64,000 nucleotides of DNA. Source: Odobenus rosmarus divergens (Eukaryota > Chordata > Mammalia > Carnivora > Odobenidae). The position numbers and the translations under genes were made by a program. The stretch's first letter is position 1. Each line of letters opens with the position of its first letter. The DNA is taken from contig NW_004450459.1 of assembly GCF_000321225.1 (NCBI RefSeq), forward strand, positions 2,151,819 through 2,215,818, written 5' to 3'. Under the pieces are notes generated by a model. That model was not told the DNA's origin. It did not search any database and was given only the letters and a program-made list of their open reading frames with translations. Below, piece after piece: positions 23,351 through 34,372 of this stretch.

Positions 23351-23957
23351 ATTATTGATCCATTCATCTGTTGATGGACATTAGAGTTTCTTCCACCTTT
23401 GGTTATTGTGAATAATGCTTCTGTGAACAAGGGTGTACAGATATCTGCTCATATTCTTGCTTTCACTTCCTTGGGGAATATGTTCAGAAGTGGAATTGCT
23501 AGATCATATGGAATTATCATGTTTTTTTACATTATTATGTTTAATGTTTTTGAAGAACCACAATGCTGTTTTCCACAATGGCATTTGGGTCATTTTTAAT
23601 AATAGAAAAACAGCTTTATACATCTATGTCTGCACATTCATGTAAAGTATTTCTGTGTGATAAAGTCCTAAAGTGCAGCAGGGGAATTTTGGAGTGAAAA
23701 CATTTTAATAAATATTGCCAAATTTACCTTCCAGAAGATTATATTAATTTACATTCCTATCTATAGTACTGACATTCTGTGCTTCATCACACTCTTAATC
23801 TTTGCCAAGATGATGAGTGAAATTTTTAAGCTTGCTTAGATTTATGTTTTTGTAATTACTAGTGAGGAGAAGCATCTTTTCATTTTCTGCCCATTTACAT
23901 TTGTTCATCTGTGGTTTGCCTATTTATGTCTTTTGCCAATTCTTCTTTTAGGTTGTC

Positions 23958-24155
23958 TTTTTTTTTAAGATTTTATTTATTTATTTGACAGAGAGAGACA
24001 TAGCGAGAGAGGAAACACAAGCAGGGGGAGCGGGAGAGGGAGAAGCAGGCTTCCCGCAGAGCAGGAAACCCGATGTGGGGCTCGATCCCAGGACCCCGGG
24101 ATCATGACCTGAGCCGAAGGCAGACGCTTAATGACTGAGCCACCCAGGCGCCCCC
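23958..24155 (-). mobile_element. Young CAN-SINE, antisense, in old L1
   Basis: It is complete from TTTTTTTTAAGATTTTATTT to GCCACCCAGGCGCCCCCC, and close to the young arctoid type. No clean target duplication is visible because both flanks are T- or C-rich. Confidence 0.92.
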
Positions 24156-25014
24156 CCTTTTTTTTCAAGGGGTTAAGAGAACTCTTTGTAAATTAGAGAA
24201 TTAGCACTTTGTCTTTACAAATGTCATAAATTTTTTCCAGTTTTTGCCTTCTGACTATAATTATGGGAGAATTTATAAATACTTTTAAAGTTTATGTGTC
24301 ATGTTATATTTATAGCTATTTTTATGAACTTTGGGTTTCATTTCACATTTATAAATGCTCTCCTCACTCTAAGATTTATTAAAATACTAATTCTTATTTG
24401 TTTTCAGGATTTTATCATCTTTTCAAACTTAACCCATGGATCTAACTGGAATACATTTTGGTGTGAGGAGAGAAGTAGGACTTTGTATTTTTTAACCAAA
24501 TGGGTAATTTGCTGTTCAAATCCCTTTTTCCTCATTTATTCAAAATGCCAACATTGGCATTTAAGAAAATAGCACATGTTACTGTTTGTGTGTTTGTTTG
24601 TTCTATTAATAGACCTCTCTTTTACTGGGCTAACATACTGTTTTATTTATTATGGCTTCATATCACCTTTAAACACGTATTAAATCTAGTCTTTCCCTGT
24701 ATTACCCCTATTTTAATGTTGTTGTTGTTCTTGGCCATTTCCACTTGCATGGTCTTTCAGATAAACTTTAGAAGCATTTGGGCAAGTTTATTAAAATTCT
24801 ATGGGGATGTCACTGAATTTAAGGAGTAATTTAGGGAAATAGACATCTTAAAATACTGAGTCTTTTTTATCCAGAAACAAGATGTTTTCTTCTACTTATT
24901 AAAGTCATTTTAATTTATGGGTATCTCTTGATTACTCTCAGTTGAAAACAAGTCCTAATTTCAAGGTTTTGTTGAGAACCACCTGTTCTGCTTGATTATC
25001 TCTGTTGTTTTTCT

Positions 25015-25214
25015 TTTCTTTTTTTCTTTAAATATTTAATTAATTTATTTGACAGAGACACGGTGAGCGAGGAAAAACAAGCAGGGGGAGTGGGAGAAGG
25101 AGAAGCAAGCTTCTTCTGAGCAGGGAATCTGATGTGGGGGCTTGATCCCAGGACCCTGGGATCATGACCTGAGCTGAAGGCAGACGCTTAAGGGCTGAGG
25201 CACCCAGGCGCCCC
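25015..25214 (-). mobile_element. CAN-SINE, antisense
   Basis: TTTCTTTAAATATTTAATTA, a shortened GA region, body and GGCACCCAGGCGCCCC are present. TTGTTTTTCTT occurs on both sides (ends near 25015 and 25230). Confidence 0.9.
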
Positions 25215-25230
25215 ACTCCTTTGTTTTTCT

Positions 25231-26790
25231 TAACTGCTTTTATTCTCCTCATCTATATACAAAGTGTAACTCATTAGGAATTTGGAGGTAAGAACTTTAA
25301 AATAAAAATATCGAATTAAATGTCTACCTGAGAAGAATGGAGACAGAGAAACAGCAATGCTTTAAGCAGCGGCTCTTCTGAAGTGTGTGCTTCCTTCCGG
25401 TTTAAAGATGGCCCTTGGCCCATTTTGGGGCAGAGAGAAAATGACATGTGGGGAAGGCAAAGAAAGAAAGGAATAGGGGTTAAATCCTGAGTTCTCGTAG
25501 AAACAGAAATTCCATGTGCGACTTCTTTATTTTATTTCAAATGTTGTGAATTCTTAGAAAATGAGAGGTACCCGTGACTACATGTGAGTAAAAAGTAGCA
25601 TATGGAGCATGCTGTATATACTTCCTGCCTGCTGACAATGTTCCAAAATGGAAGAAAGAGGAAATAGAACATTTTTAAAAAGTGGAATAAAATTTGGGTT
25701 AATAAAATGTGAAGAAAATGAGTCAATCTCCTATGAAACTACTTTCAGTGCATTTATCAACACGATGATAGTGTAATGCAAATAATTTTCATTATTTGTA
25801 TCTTTTTAAAGATTAATAAAATTATTTTATACTGTACAGTTTATAGTAGGAGTCCAAAGAATTAAATACATATTTTTTATAGTAAACATACAGTACAATT
25901 ATAGCAAAAGGTCAAAAAATTAACTAAATATATTTTTTAAAAGAATGTCACAATCACCACTAGAGGGTACAATAAGCAGTCTTTTTTCTAGGTATTTGAG
26001 CAGAAGAATATTACAGAGAAATAAAAGGCAATTTAGAATCACAGTACTTGAAACAACCCCTACAGGTCATCTGGAAGAGAAATGGCTTTTAGAAATGTTC
26101 ATCAGATTTGACATGTAACCAAGGACAGATGCTATCAAGTGGTTTTCAAGGGCAGTATTTGTCTTGGGTAAAAGTGAGTTTATCAAGAAACACAGAAATG
26201 TTTCTGAAGTAATTAAAGAGGAAAAAAAAAGCCTTTCAGACTTCCATGAAACTGTGCATCCATCTCACTCAGCAAGCCTGTTGATTAAAGCTTCTCCTGG
26301 AGTGATTTTACTCTGGAAAGATAAATTCCACAAGGGCGTAGAAAACAAAATGATGACACAGGCTTTAGAACCTCAGCAAGATCCATGTTGGCAGTAAAAG
26401 AAGGAGACAACATTCTCAAACCAGCTAGCGATGATGGTGTGAGCCAGATGCAGAGCATATGAGCTCCTCACTTCAGATATTTCTCCAGACTCGTGGAGCC
26501 CATGTTGTGAAAAGTAAACACATTTCTCATTAGAATTCAAAGAACAGCAGTTTTTTTGTTTGTTAAAGTTGGATCATCTCACCCAATGTACCACTTAATC
26601 TCCTGTAATGGTTCTTGGGAAAAAAATCCTTTCTTTAATACAGGATTTCCCCTATTTCCCATTATAAACATGCTCTCAGCCTTTCACTCTTGAATACCGT
26701 TCTGTGTTCCAGAATACTGGGCTTTGCAATATAGGGGAAAATAAGGCAAGCATACCTCATTATAACGAGGGAAATTTAAAACTCCTTTTA
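25231..26790. other. Unassigned AT-rich DNA
   Basis: No repeat or gene is recognised. At 25800-25940 a short motif (ACAGTTTATAGT / TACAGTACAATTATAG, each followed by GTCCAAAGAATTAA-like or GTCAAAAAATTAA) recurs once about 70 bp apart, suggesting an old local duplication. Confidence 0.4.
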
Positions 26791-26802
26791 TTAACTATTT
26801 TT

Positions 26803-26984
26803 AAAGGTTTTATTTATTTATTTGTCAGAGAGAGAGAGAGTACAAGCAGGGGGAGCGGCAGGCAGAGGGAGAAGCAGGCTCCCTGCTGAGCAGGAAGCCC
26901 AAAGCGGGGCTCAATTCCAGGACCCTGGGATCATAACTTGAGCCGAAGGTAGACGCTTAACTGACTGAGCCACCCAGGTGTCCC
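26803..26984 (-). mobile_element. CAN-SINE, antisense
   Basis: AGGTTTTATTTATTTATTTG, body and GCCACCCAGGTGTCCC are present. CTATTTTT is found on both sides. Confidence 0.92.
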
Positions 26985-26999
26985 TATTTTTTTTTAAGT

Positions 27000-27240
27000 A
27001 TGATATTGCTTAACAGGTACCTAACACTTTATAATGTATAATGTACTTTTACAGTAATCTTTTGATCTAGCCAGGTAGATATTTTTATTCACTGTTTCTG
27101 AGTGACGAAACAGAGCCTAGGGGCTGGGAACGGCCTTACCAACGTCTCTCAGTTAGAAGACAGTGGTGCTGGCAAAATGGAACTTGGGACCCCTCTTAAT
27201 CCAGTCCTTTGGTGCCGTACTCTGGTCCCCATTCATCTAC
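27000..27240 (+). repeat. MIR
   Basis: AGGTAGATATTTTTATTCAC, GACGAAACAGAGCCTAGGGG, CAACGTCTCTCAGTTAGAAG and GGAACTTGGGACCCCTCTTA follow the MIR 5' and core order. Confidence 0.8.
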
Positions 27241-27650
27241 AATGATTCAGAGTCAGAAATCTCCTTAATGGCACATTTACATTACATTTCTCTGAAAGAA
27301 CTTTAGACTTAATATGAGAAGAATTTTCTATTTGTCTGTGAATGTGCTTGTGTTTGTGTCCAGAGTGTCAGTAATGAATAGTTTCGATTTCATAGCCATT
27401 TTAGTTCCCCAAGCCCATTTCATCGCCTGGGTATAACACCCCAGGCATTATATCACTAAAGGATTATTATATTTTTCCAGTGGTTGAAGTCCCTTGGCCT
27501 TCATTACATTACCCAGTCTTGTCTTATTGGTTACTGGGAAAAACGTTCTCAATATGTATAAAGTTGTTGAGTGTATGCTTAAATCTCTTCAGCATTTATT
27601 AAAGCATTAGAATAGTTGCCCATGTTTACTTATATTATTATTACTCAGCA

Positions 27651-27740
27651 ATTTTAATGCACATGTATTGGATATAGAAAAATATTTATCATTTTTTATA
27701 TTTTACTATACTGAACAGCAATGACACTAGATGTGGATTA
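27651..27740 (+). repeat. First, truncated copy of the 313-bp tandem unit
   Basis: These 90 bases equal the start of the unit at 27796. The sequence then stops at the assembly gap. With the five preceding bases CAGCA, 95 bp at the left contig end are identical to the first 95 bp after the gap. Confidence 0.95.
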
Positions 27741-27790
27741 NNNNNNNNNNNNNNNNNNNNNNNNNNNNNNNNNNNNNNNNNNNNNNNNNN
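27741..27790. other. Assembly gap of exactly 50 N
   Basis: Fifty N occur. The round number suggests a default gap size rather than a measured one. The ends on both sides are identical for 95 bp. Confidence 0.98.
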
Positions 27791-27795
27791 CAGCA

Positions 27796-28108
27796 ATTTT
27801 AATGCACATGTATTGGATATAGAAAAATATTTATCATTTTTTATATTTTACTATACTGAACAGCAATGACACTAGATGTGGATTATAGAAAAACAAAAAT
27901 GCCATAATGACTTCTACACACTATCAACATATTCTGTCCTAAAAATATTTGATTTACATCCAAATCTTGAACTTAATATGGCCACCGGACCATTTCCGAA
28001 CAGATTTTCAGCGTGTTGTTTATAATTTCACATGAACTTGATGTGGTGAGGTTTCAAACCTCAGTAATTTCTCTTCAAGATTTTTGCCATATCTATATGC
28101 CATCTGTA
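27796..28108 (+). repeat. 313-bp tandem unit, copy after the gap
   Basis: It runs from ATTTTAATGCACATGTATTG to TATATGCCATCTGTA and is repeated at 28179-28491 with four point differences noticed by eye. It belongs to no repeat family I know. Confidence 0.95.
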
Positions 28109-28178
28109 ATTTTAATGCACATGTATTGGATATAGAAAAATATTTATCATTTTTTATATTTTACTATACTGAACAGCA
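28109..28178 (+). repeat. 70-bp partial unit
   Basis: This is an exact copy of the first 70 bases of the 313-bp unit, ending GAACAGCA and followed immediately by the next full unit. Bases 28109-28178 and 28179-28248 are a perfect 70-bp tandem pair. Confidence 0.95.
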
Positions 28179-28491
28179 ATTTTAATGCACATGTATTGGA
28201 TATAGAAAAATATTTATCATTTTTTATATTTTACTATACTGAACAGCAATGACACTAGATGTGGATTATAGAAAAACAAAAATGCCATAATGACTTCTAC
28301 ACACTATCAACATATTCTATCCTAAAAATACTTGATTTACATCCAAATCTTGAACTTAATATGGCCACCGGACCATTTCTGAACAGATTTTCAGCATGTT
28401 GTTTATAATTTCACATGAACTTGATGTGGTGAGGTTTCAAACCTCAGTAATTTCTCTTCAAGATTTTTGCCATATCTATATGCCATCTGTA
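28179..28491 (+). repeat. 313-bp tandem unit, last copy
   Basis: It is followed by unique sequence (CCATTATTTACTATATG). Starts at 27796 and 28179 give a period of 383 bp (313 + 70). Confidence 0.95.
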
Positions 28492-28664
28492 CCATTATTT
28501 ACTATATGTGTGTGTATATTCATGAAATCAAAGTTGATTCAAATTATTCTTCTAAAACATATTCAAATAAGTGTGTAACTTTAAACTTTTAAGATGTTTT
28601 TTAAATCATCTCCTTAAAGTAATCTTGAATACTAAAATTGATATGTATGCCATATTTTGTGAGG

Positions 28665-28835
28665 CACTGGCTGAGTAGAAAGAGTCCTGAACTAATAGTA
28701 CATGGCATAAACATTGCCATTTACTAACTTTGATCACTGAGCAAATCAATTAATTTCCCTGAGCCCAAACCTTAAAAAATCCTGAGGATTAAAGAGCTAA
28801 ATGACATAAAGATCTTTACATATGTGATGTACTCA
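28665..28835 (+). repeat. Diverged MIR
   Basis: GAGTAGAAAGAGTCCTGAAC, TTTGATCACTGAGCAAATCA, TTAATTTCCCTGAGCCCAA and TGAGGATTAAAGAGCTAAAT are in MIR order with many changes. Confidence 0.6.
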
Positions 28836-30100
28836 AATGTTAGTTTCCGTCCTTTCAAGGGAATTCAGCTGATTAAAGACCATATCTACCTCAGTCAAGA
28901 CAGTATGACTTGAGTCCAAATACATTCCTCTCTGTGCAATTTTTATCCACATGATATGCCACAAAGTGCTGAGAGAGGACAGAAGCTATTTCAGAGAGGC
29001 CAAGCTACTGATGAAACCAAGTGAGGAGATGGGTCCCCGTTGTATGTTTTGCATGGAAGGTCACACAATTATTTATCATATTCTCTTTGGAATCCTATTT
29101 TCTTCCAAGGTTGCAAGAACAGAGGCCCACTAGAGAGCTCACCTCAAAGAGAAATAGGGCTATGGTAGACACTCAGATTTCATCGAATGCAACGACAACT
29201 AATGGCATTCAGCGAGGTGGTGCCAACTAGAACTGGAAAACCAACCTTAGTCTATCAGAGGCTTGGTGGTCTCTTTTTCTCAGTCTCTGTCTTATTTCTG
29301 CTCCCTTGGGGTTTTTTCTCTGCTCACAGTTTCCTCTGCACACTCACGTTTCTCATGACTCCAAAATGGCATGAGTGGAATCCTGTCCAGCTTATATAAT
29401 TTGCTTGAAGCCCAAGGTCTCTGGTTAACCAGTGGATCGGCTCCCTTGGGAATCCACCTCAGGAACAATTAGCTGTGCAGGGAGGGAAGATTTACTTCAT
29501 TCATTCAGTCATGAATATATAAATTCCTTCCTCCCAAGGTATTAATAACATTTTGCTAGGTGTCATGGGGCATACTGAAGATCTATGCATGATTTGAAGA
29601 CTGATGCTTTTATATGATACATCATATGCCTGAAAAATATCCAGTAAATACAACATACTTTACTCGTTTTAACACCACTGTTACTCGGGTTGTCTTGACT
29701 CTCGAGTTAAATCAGTCATCCTCTCCTGGGCCAGGCCACATTCATTCTTTAAATTAAGAAAATATATTTTTTAGAGAAATTGGATTCGTGAATCAGCCTC
29801 CTCTATCTGGAGAAACATAGCCCCATCAAACCCTTCTGATACTGAGGAACAGTGTTAATACTTATAATGGCCCACTGTCTTTGACAAGTGTCATGATGAA
29901 TTATGTTATTTCTAAAGCAAAGAATCAGTAGTTATTCCCCTCCTACCCCCAAATGTTGATGTCCCATTATGTAGACCTAGGCTAATAACACTCAACACCA
30001 TTAATTAAAGAAGTGAAAATTTAAATTTTCAGTACTATTTTCCACACTAAGTGAGTTCAACACAAAATAAGTAACCTTCCCATGCAAAATTTTGCTGGGC
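28836..30100. other. Unassigned DNA
   Basis: No gene or named repeat is seen. Frames of 60-70 residues at 28951-29399 carry no known motif. Confidence 0.4.
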
Positions 30101-30480
30101 CCTTGTTAAAGACATAGGTCCTAAACCCTAGCATGCCTAAGAATCAAATTAAAGATTCTTAGCCACTAGGTCTGAGAGACCACCAAGAAAATTGCCTTTT
30201 TATTTATTTTTATTTTTTATTTTTTTAAAGATTTTATTTATTTATTTGAGGGAGAAAGAGAGAGCAGGGAGGTCTGCAGAGGGAGAGGGAGAATCAGGCT
30301 CCCCACTGAGCAGGGAGCCCGATGTGGGGCTCGATCCCAGGACCCTGGGATCATGACCTGAGCTGAAGGCAGACGCTTAATGACTGAGCCACCTAGGTGC
30401 CCTGAAAACTGCCTTTTTAATAAGCACCCCAGATTTTATTGATGGGAGTGGTCTGAGAACACATTTTGAGACACATTTTT
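30100..30480 (+). mobile_element. MER5A-like transposon split by a SINE
   Basis: The left part (to 30202) holds TGCTGGGCCCTTGTTAAAGA, AATCAAATTAAAGATTCT and CTAGGTCTGAGAGACC. The right part (from 30404) holds TTGATGGGAGTGGTCTGAGA. A SINE at 30203-30403 interrupts it. It is more diverged than the copy at 11.5 kb. Confidence 0.55.
30203..30403 (-). mobile_element. CAN-SINE, antisense, inside a DNA transposon
   Basis: The element is complete from TTTATTTTTATTTTTTATTT to GCCACCTAGGTGCCCT. GAAAATTGCCTTTTTA (30187-30202) and GAAAACTGCCTTTTTA (30404-30419) flank it with one mismatch. Confidence 0.93.
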
Positions 30481-31690
30481 GAGAAAGCTGCTATGCATGG
30501 ACAAGAACAATCTAGACAAGCTCCTCTGGGGCTGATCTGGTTTCTGCTTTTTGCAAAAGCATCATCATCACATCATGTGCTTTATATTTGGGACACTCAT
30601 GCGCTAGTTATACTAGCATAAGTCCCACTTACCTACTTTGAAATCATTATATAACAACTGATTTTTAGAAAACAGGATTTCTCAGTGCCTAAGGAGAGAG
30701 TCTGGGCCCTACCTAGTTAAGCATAACCAGGGCAATCCCACAGTGGGATTCTGGTGTTGGTTTCCTGTTAGTTCATAACCCTTTGACATACGTTGCTTCA
30801 GTGATGTTTCATGCTTTCAGAGTATGCTGTGAAGTAAGAAGCTTTGTTCCACTTTGAAACAGGTGTTTGCCAAGAGAAATGTGTCTTTTGAAATCAGGTA
30901 CATTTTTCTTGGGTGTTAGAATACATCATTGTAGCAAGTGATTATAGAAATGCTATGGTAATCTTTGGGCTATTTTAAAATGTCATACCATATGATTTTT
31001 GAATCATAAAAACTTACAAGTGATACCAGTTCAAATTGAATATTGTATGACTAAAGTACTTAACATATTCTGAAGCCCACGGGGATTTTTTTTCATGTCT
31101 CTAAAGGGAAAATGTGGGAAAATTGAAGGCATGAGATAGCATAAGAGACTCTAGGTTGTTTATCATAAAAATCTTCTGGGTTTTAAATGGAATTTCAAAA
31201 GATGATTGTTCCAACCTGAAAAAGAACTTAGAAAACAACAAAGGCAAATTTATTTCCAAAGTTTAATTTGTGTTTTTACATATAATGCTTCCTGCATGCT
31301 TGTTCTAATGCCCCTGTATTCTTTACTCCTATGTTTAATGCTGGCCTTGGGTCCTTAAAAAGCTTTTTTCTGCTTTAAATCTTCTCTTCTTAGCCTTGGC
31401 AAAACTTGTTTTTGTGTTTTTTATTTTTTATAGTTTAAATCTCTGGACCATGAAGAAAGTTAGATTCTGGAAACTTGCTTATTTTTCTTGATTTTCCCCT
31501 TGGAGATTCACATTATCAGCCATTACACTTTTTCCAATCAAATTTTCAGAAGCCTCTAATGATTTTAGATCTGATTTAACTCCTAATTGCTCCACATACT
31601 ATTAAAGGAAATCATCATTTATTTTCTATAATTAATTAGACTTGTATACGAGGTACGGTTTTTAAGAGTGTCCCTGCTGTAAAGTTTTTT
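30481..31690. other. Unassigned DNA
   Basis: No gene or named repeat is seen, apart from AT-rich low-complexity patches. Confidence 0.4.
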
Positions 31691-31699
31691 TTTTTTCCA

Positions 31700-31960
31700 C
31701 CCTCCAGTCTAAAATACTTCTCCTTATCCATATAGTTTCAGCCCAAAGCTCCTCTTTCTTGGAGCCTTTCCTGAGAATCTCCTGCCTACTTTGGTGTTCT
31801 TTGTCTTATTTTTCAATCTCTAGTCCTACAATTACCCTATGGTAATGGGAATGCTAACCTGTCTATCTCCACATTAGACAGCGCGTAGCAGGTAGGGAAA
31901 TTATTTTGAAATCCATAGTGCCTAGTGGATTAAATAAAATGCAAATAAAATGCCAAAAAA
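31700..31960 (+). repeat. Possible L2 fragment
   Basis: TCAGCCCAAAGCTCCTCTTT, TTGGAGCCTTTCCTGAGAA and later GTCTATCTCCACATTAGACA resemble the L2 3' region. It is strongly diverged. Confidence 0.45.
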
Positions 31961-32154
31961 TATGTGAAGAAATATATCTTTATATATTAGATGCAAACTC
32001 ATGTGTTCTGATCCATATAAACATTTAAATTTTTATTTTGGACAAGCACATCTGAACAAAGAAAGCTTCTCTTCAAATGTAAAAGGTTATACATTTGTTT
32101 AAGAAATGTATTGCCAAAGCCTTTATTCAAATATAGTTGCTTCTGGTATCCTAG

Positions 32155-32390
32155 AACATGGTTTCTCAACCTTGGTACTGTTGACAGTTTGGGTCAGAAA
32201 ATTCTGTGTTGGGGTAGGGGGCAGGCTGTCCAGTGCATCCTAAGCTATTCGGCAATATCTGTGGCCTCTACCCACTAGAATCTAATAGCATCCCTAAGCT
32301 CAGTTATGACAACCAAATATGTCTTTAGACATTGCCAAATACACTCTGGAAGTAAAATTGCCCTTGGTTGAGATATACTACCCTAGAATG
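32155..32390 (+). mobile_element. Ancient non-autonomous hAT-type MER element
   Basis: GGTTTCTCAACCTTGGTACT, GTTGACAGTTTGGGTCAGA, GGCAGGCTGTCCAGTGCAT, GTGGCCTCTACCCACTAGAA, ATGTCTTTAGACATTGCCAA and GCCCTTGGTTGAGATA are a known mammalian MER consensus order with near-palindromic ends. I am unsure of the family number. Confidence 0.65.
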
Positions 32391-32604
32391 ATAACTTTAC
32401 CAACTTTAGGTCAATTGGTCAGTATCTGAAAGAGTCTGACCATCATTAAAAATGTAATACTATTAACTCTGTGAAGCATTTCAGTTTTAAATTTTAATTG
32501 CCCTTTTATACTTCCAATTAGCTCACAATGTAAACTTACAATTTATCTTTAATACTTACCTTAAATCTTTTTAAACCAGTCTTCCAACATGTATTTCAAT
32601 TATC

Positions 32605-33190
32605 CATATTGTTGTAGTTGTCTATTGCTTCTTAAACAAACCACCTCAAAACTTTATGGCATAACATAAAAACCATTTTGTTATATACATGATTTTGTGA
32701 GTCAGGGATTTGAACAGGGCATAGTAGTAGTGGCTGTAGTAGTAGTGGCTGGAGATGTTTAGGACAGCTCAGTTGGGCCATATGTATGGGACCTTTGTTC
32801 TGCCCATAGGTTGAGTTTCTCCACTTTTCTCCATGTTGTCCAAGATGCCTCCTTAGATTATGTGGCTGGTGTATATGGGCCAGGGTGGCTAGAAGTGTGG
32901 GGCTGGCTGGACATCTACCTCTCCGTGAAACCAGCGTGCTTCCTTACAGCATGGCAGGCTTAGGATAGTCAGACTTTTTGCACTGTCCCCAGAGCAGGCA
33001 GTGTCCCCAGACCTGGACAGAGGTCAAGGACCTAGCATAGCAGGGACACCCTGGTCATAAGGCTTATGACCTAGCCTTAAAGGTCCTGGGATGCCACTTT
33101 TGTTGTATTTTATTATTTGAGGAATTCATTAAGTCCAGCCCAGATTCAAAGTGAGGGGAGTAGAGGTGGGAGGGAAATAGATATTATTTC
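32605..33190. mobile_element. Old LTR-like interspersed repeat
   Basis: TTGTAGTTGTCTATTGCTTC, ATTTTGTGAGTCAGGGATTT, GACAGCTCAGTTGGGCCATA, CCTTACAGCATGGCAGGCTT and AAGTCCAGCCCAGATTCAAA occur in the same order as in the repeat at 36070-36540. The family is probably an MLT1-like MaLR LTR; orientation and name are uncertain. Confidence 0.5.
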
Positions 33191-33620
33191 TCTTGAGGGG
33201 AATGAAATATATATATGGGAAGGGAAGAAATTGATGGTGGCCATCTTGCAAACAAATGACCAAATCTGCCCAGGTTTGGGGCAGCTCAATTTCTGAAAAT
33301 GGACAACAGAAGACAAATAATCCATTCAGATTCCTAGGATATTCCTTCAGTTAGGACAACCTCTTTCTTTCCTCTCTGTCTTTTGTTGACAATTAGAATT
33401 TGGGGTCCTACTGTAAAGACCTCCCGTTTTGGAAGAGGCATGCTAAGCTACTCATTTATAAAGTTTTGATTTAGTTCTTCTGGATATCTTTCAAGAAATA
33501 ACATTTGTCATCCTTGGGGGGGGGCATGGTATGTTGAAAATTTTCCTTCTAGAAGGATTCAATCATGATTTTTGGCTTATCATAAACATTAGCCATAAAC
33601 ACACATGGGTCTCCAGAGTG
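33191..33620. other. Unassigned DNA
   Basis: No gene or named repeat. A run of eight G occurs near 33518. Confidence 0.35.
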
Positions 33621-33629
33621 GTTTTGTGG

Positions 33630-33785
33630 GGAGAGGGTATGGAAGGAGACAAGCCTGGGTATCAATCCCAGCTGTCCACTATAGGGCCTATGGTGAGTTC
33701 TTTAACTTCTCTCACCCTCATTTCCTTCTCTGGAAAGTCAGTGAAATACTGACTGTCTTGAAGGTTTTTATTAGGTGTTGATTGT
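33630..33785 (+). repeat. Diverged MIR
   Basis: TGGGTATCAATCCCAGCTGT, GAGTTCTTTAACTTCTCTCA and CCTCATTTCCTTCTCTGGAA follow the MIR core. Confidence 0.65.
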
Positions 33786-33999
33786 TGGGACATAGTTCTC
33801 CACAGGTCCATGTTTTTGTACCTCCTAGAGGCACTAACTGCCTTTCCTCTAGATTATCTTTTGAGGGTTGATTATATGGCAAACAGACATGAAGAATAGT
33901 GACTCCCCCAGGACAGAAGGTGGACTCTTGACCAGGATAATAAGAAATGTCTACCTCTTGGGCAGAAGTCAGATAAGCTCATTGTCCATTCAGATATTG

Positions 34000-34178
34000 A
34001 GGCACGTGGGTGACACAGTTGGTTGAACATTGGTTTTTCGCTCAGGTTGTGATCTCAGGGTTGTAAGATTGAGCCCTGCATCAGGCGCTGTGCCCAGTCT
34101 GCTTGAGTTTCTCTCTCCATCTCCCTCTCCCCCCCTACTCTCCTCTCTCTCAAATAAATTAGTAAATCTTAAAAAAAT
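34000..34178 (+). mobile_element. Diverged CAN-SINE (left of a pair)
   Basis: AGGCACGTGGGTGACACAGT, a body with CAGGTTGTGATCTCAGG and CTCAAATAAATTAGTAAATC are present. ATTCAGAT occurs just before it and again after its tail. Confidence 0.85.
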
Positions 34179-34196
34179 AAAAGGATTCAGATTTCC

Positions 34197-34359
34197 CCTG
34201 GGTGGCTCAGTCAATTAAAATGTAAACTGTTGATTTTGACTCAGATCATGATCTCAGGGTCTTGAGATGGAGCTCCACACTGGATATGGAGCCTGCTTAA
34301 GATTCCCTCTTCCTCTGCTCCTCCCTGCTCCCTCTCTCTTAAGGAAAAAAAAAAAAAAA
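34197..34359 (+). mobile_element. Diverged CAN-SINE (right of a pair)
   Basis: CCCTGGGTGGCTCAGTCAAT, GACTCAGATCATGATCTCAG and a 15-base A tail are visible. GATTCAGATTTCC is perfect at 34184-34196 and 34360-34372, so it used a site already duplicated by the SINE at 34000. Confidence 0.9.
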
Positions 34360-34372
34360 GATTCAGATTTCC

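Larger units (their letters stand above)
23100..25000 (-). mobile_element. Old L1 (ORF2 end and upstream part), antisense
   Basis: Read on the plus strand: TTGATGGACATTAGAGTTTC, AATAATGCTTCTGTGAACA, TGGAATTGCTAGATCATATG, TTGCCAATTCTTCTTTTAGG and TTTATTAAAATTCTATGGGG are complements of L1 ORF2 in descending order. All frames are broken. A SINE at about 23958-24155 splits it, and a CA microsatellite (23333-23350) lies in it. Confidence 0.8.
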
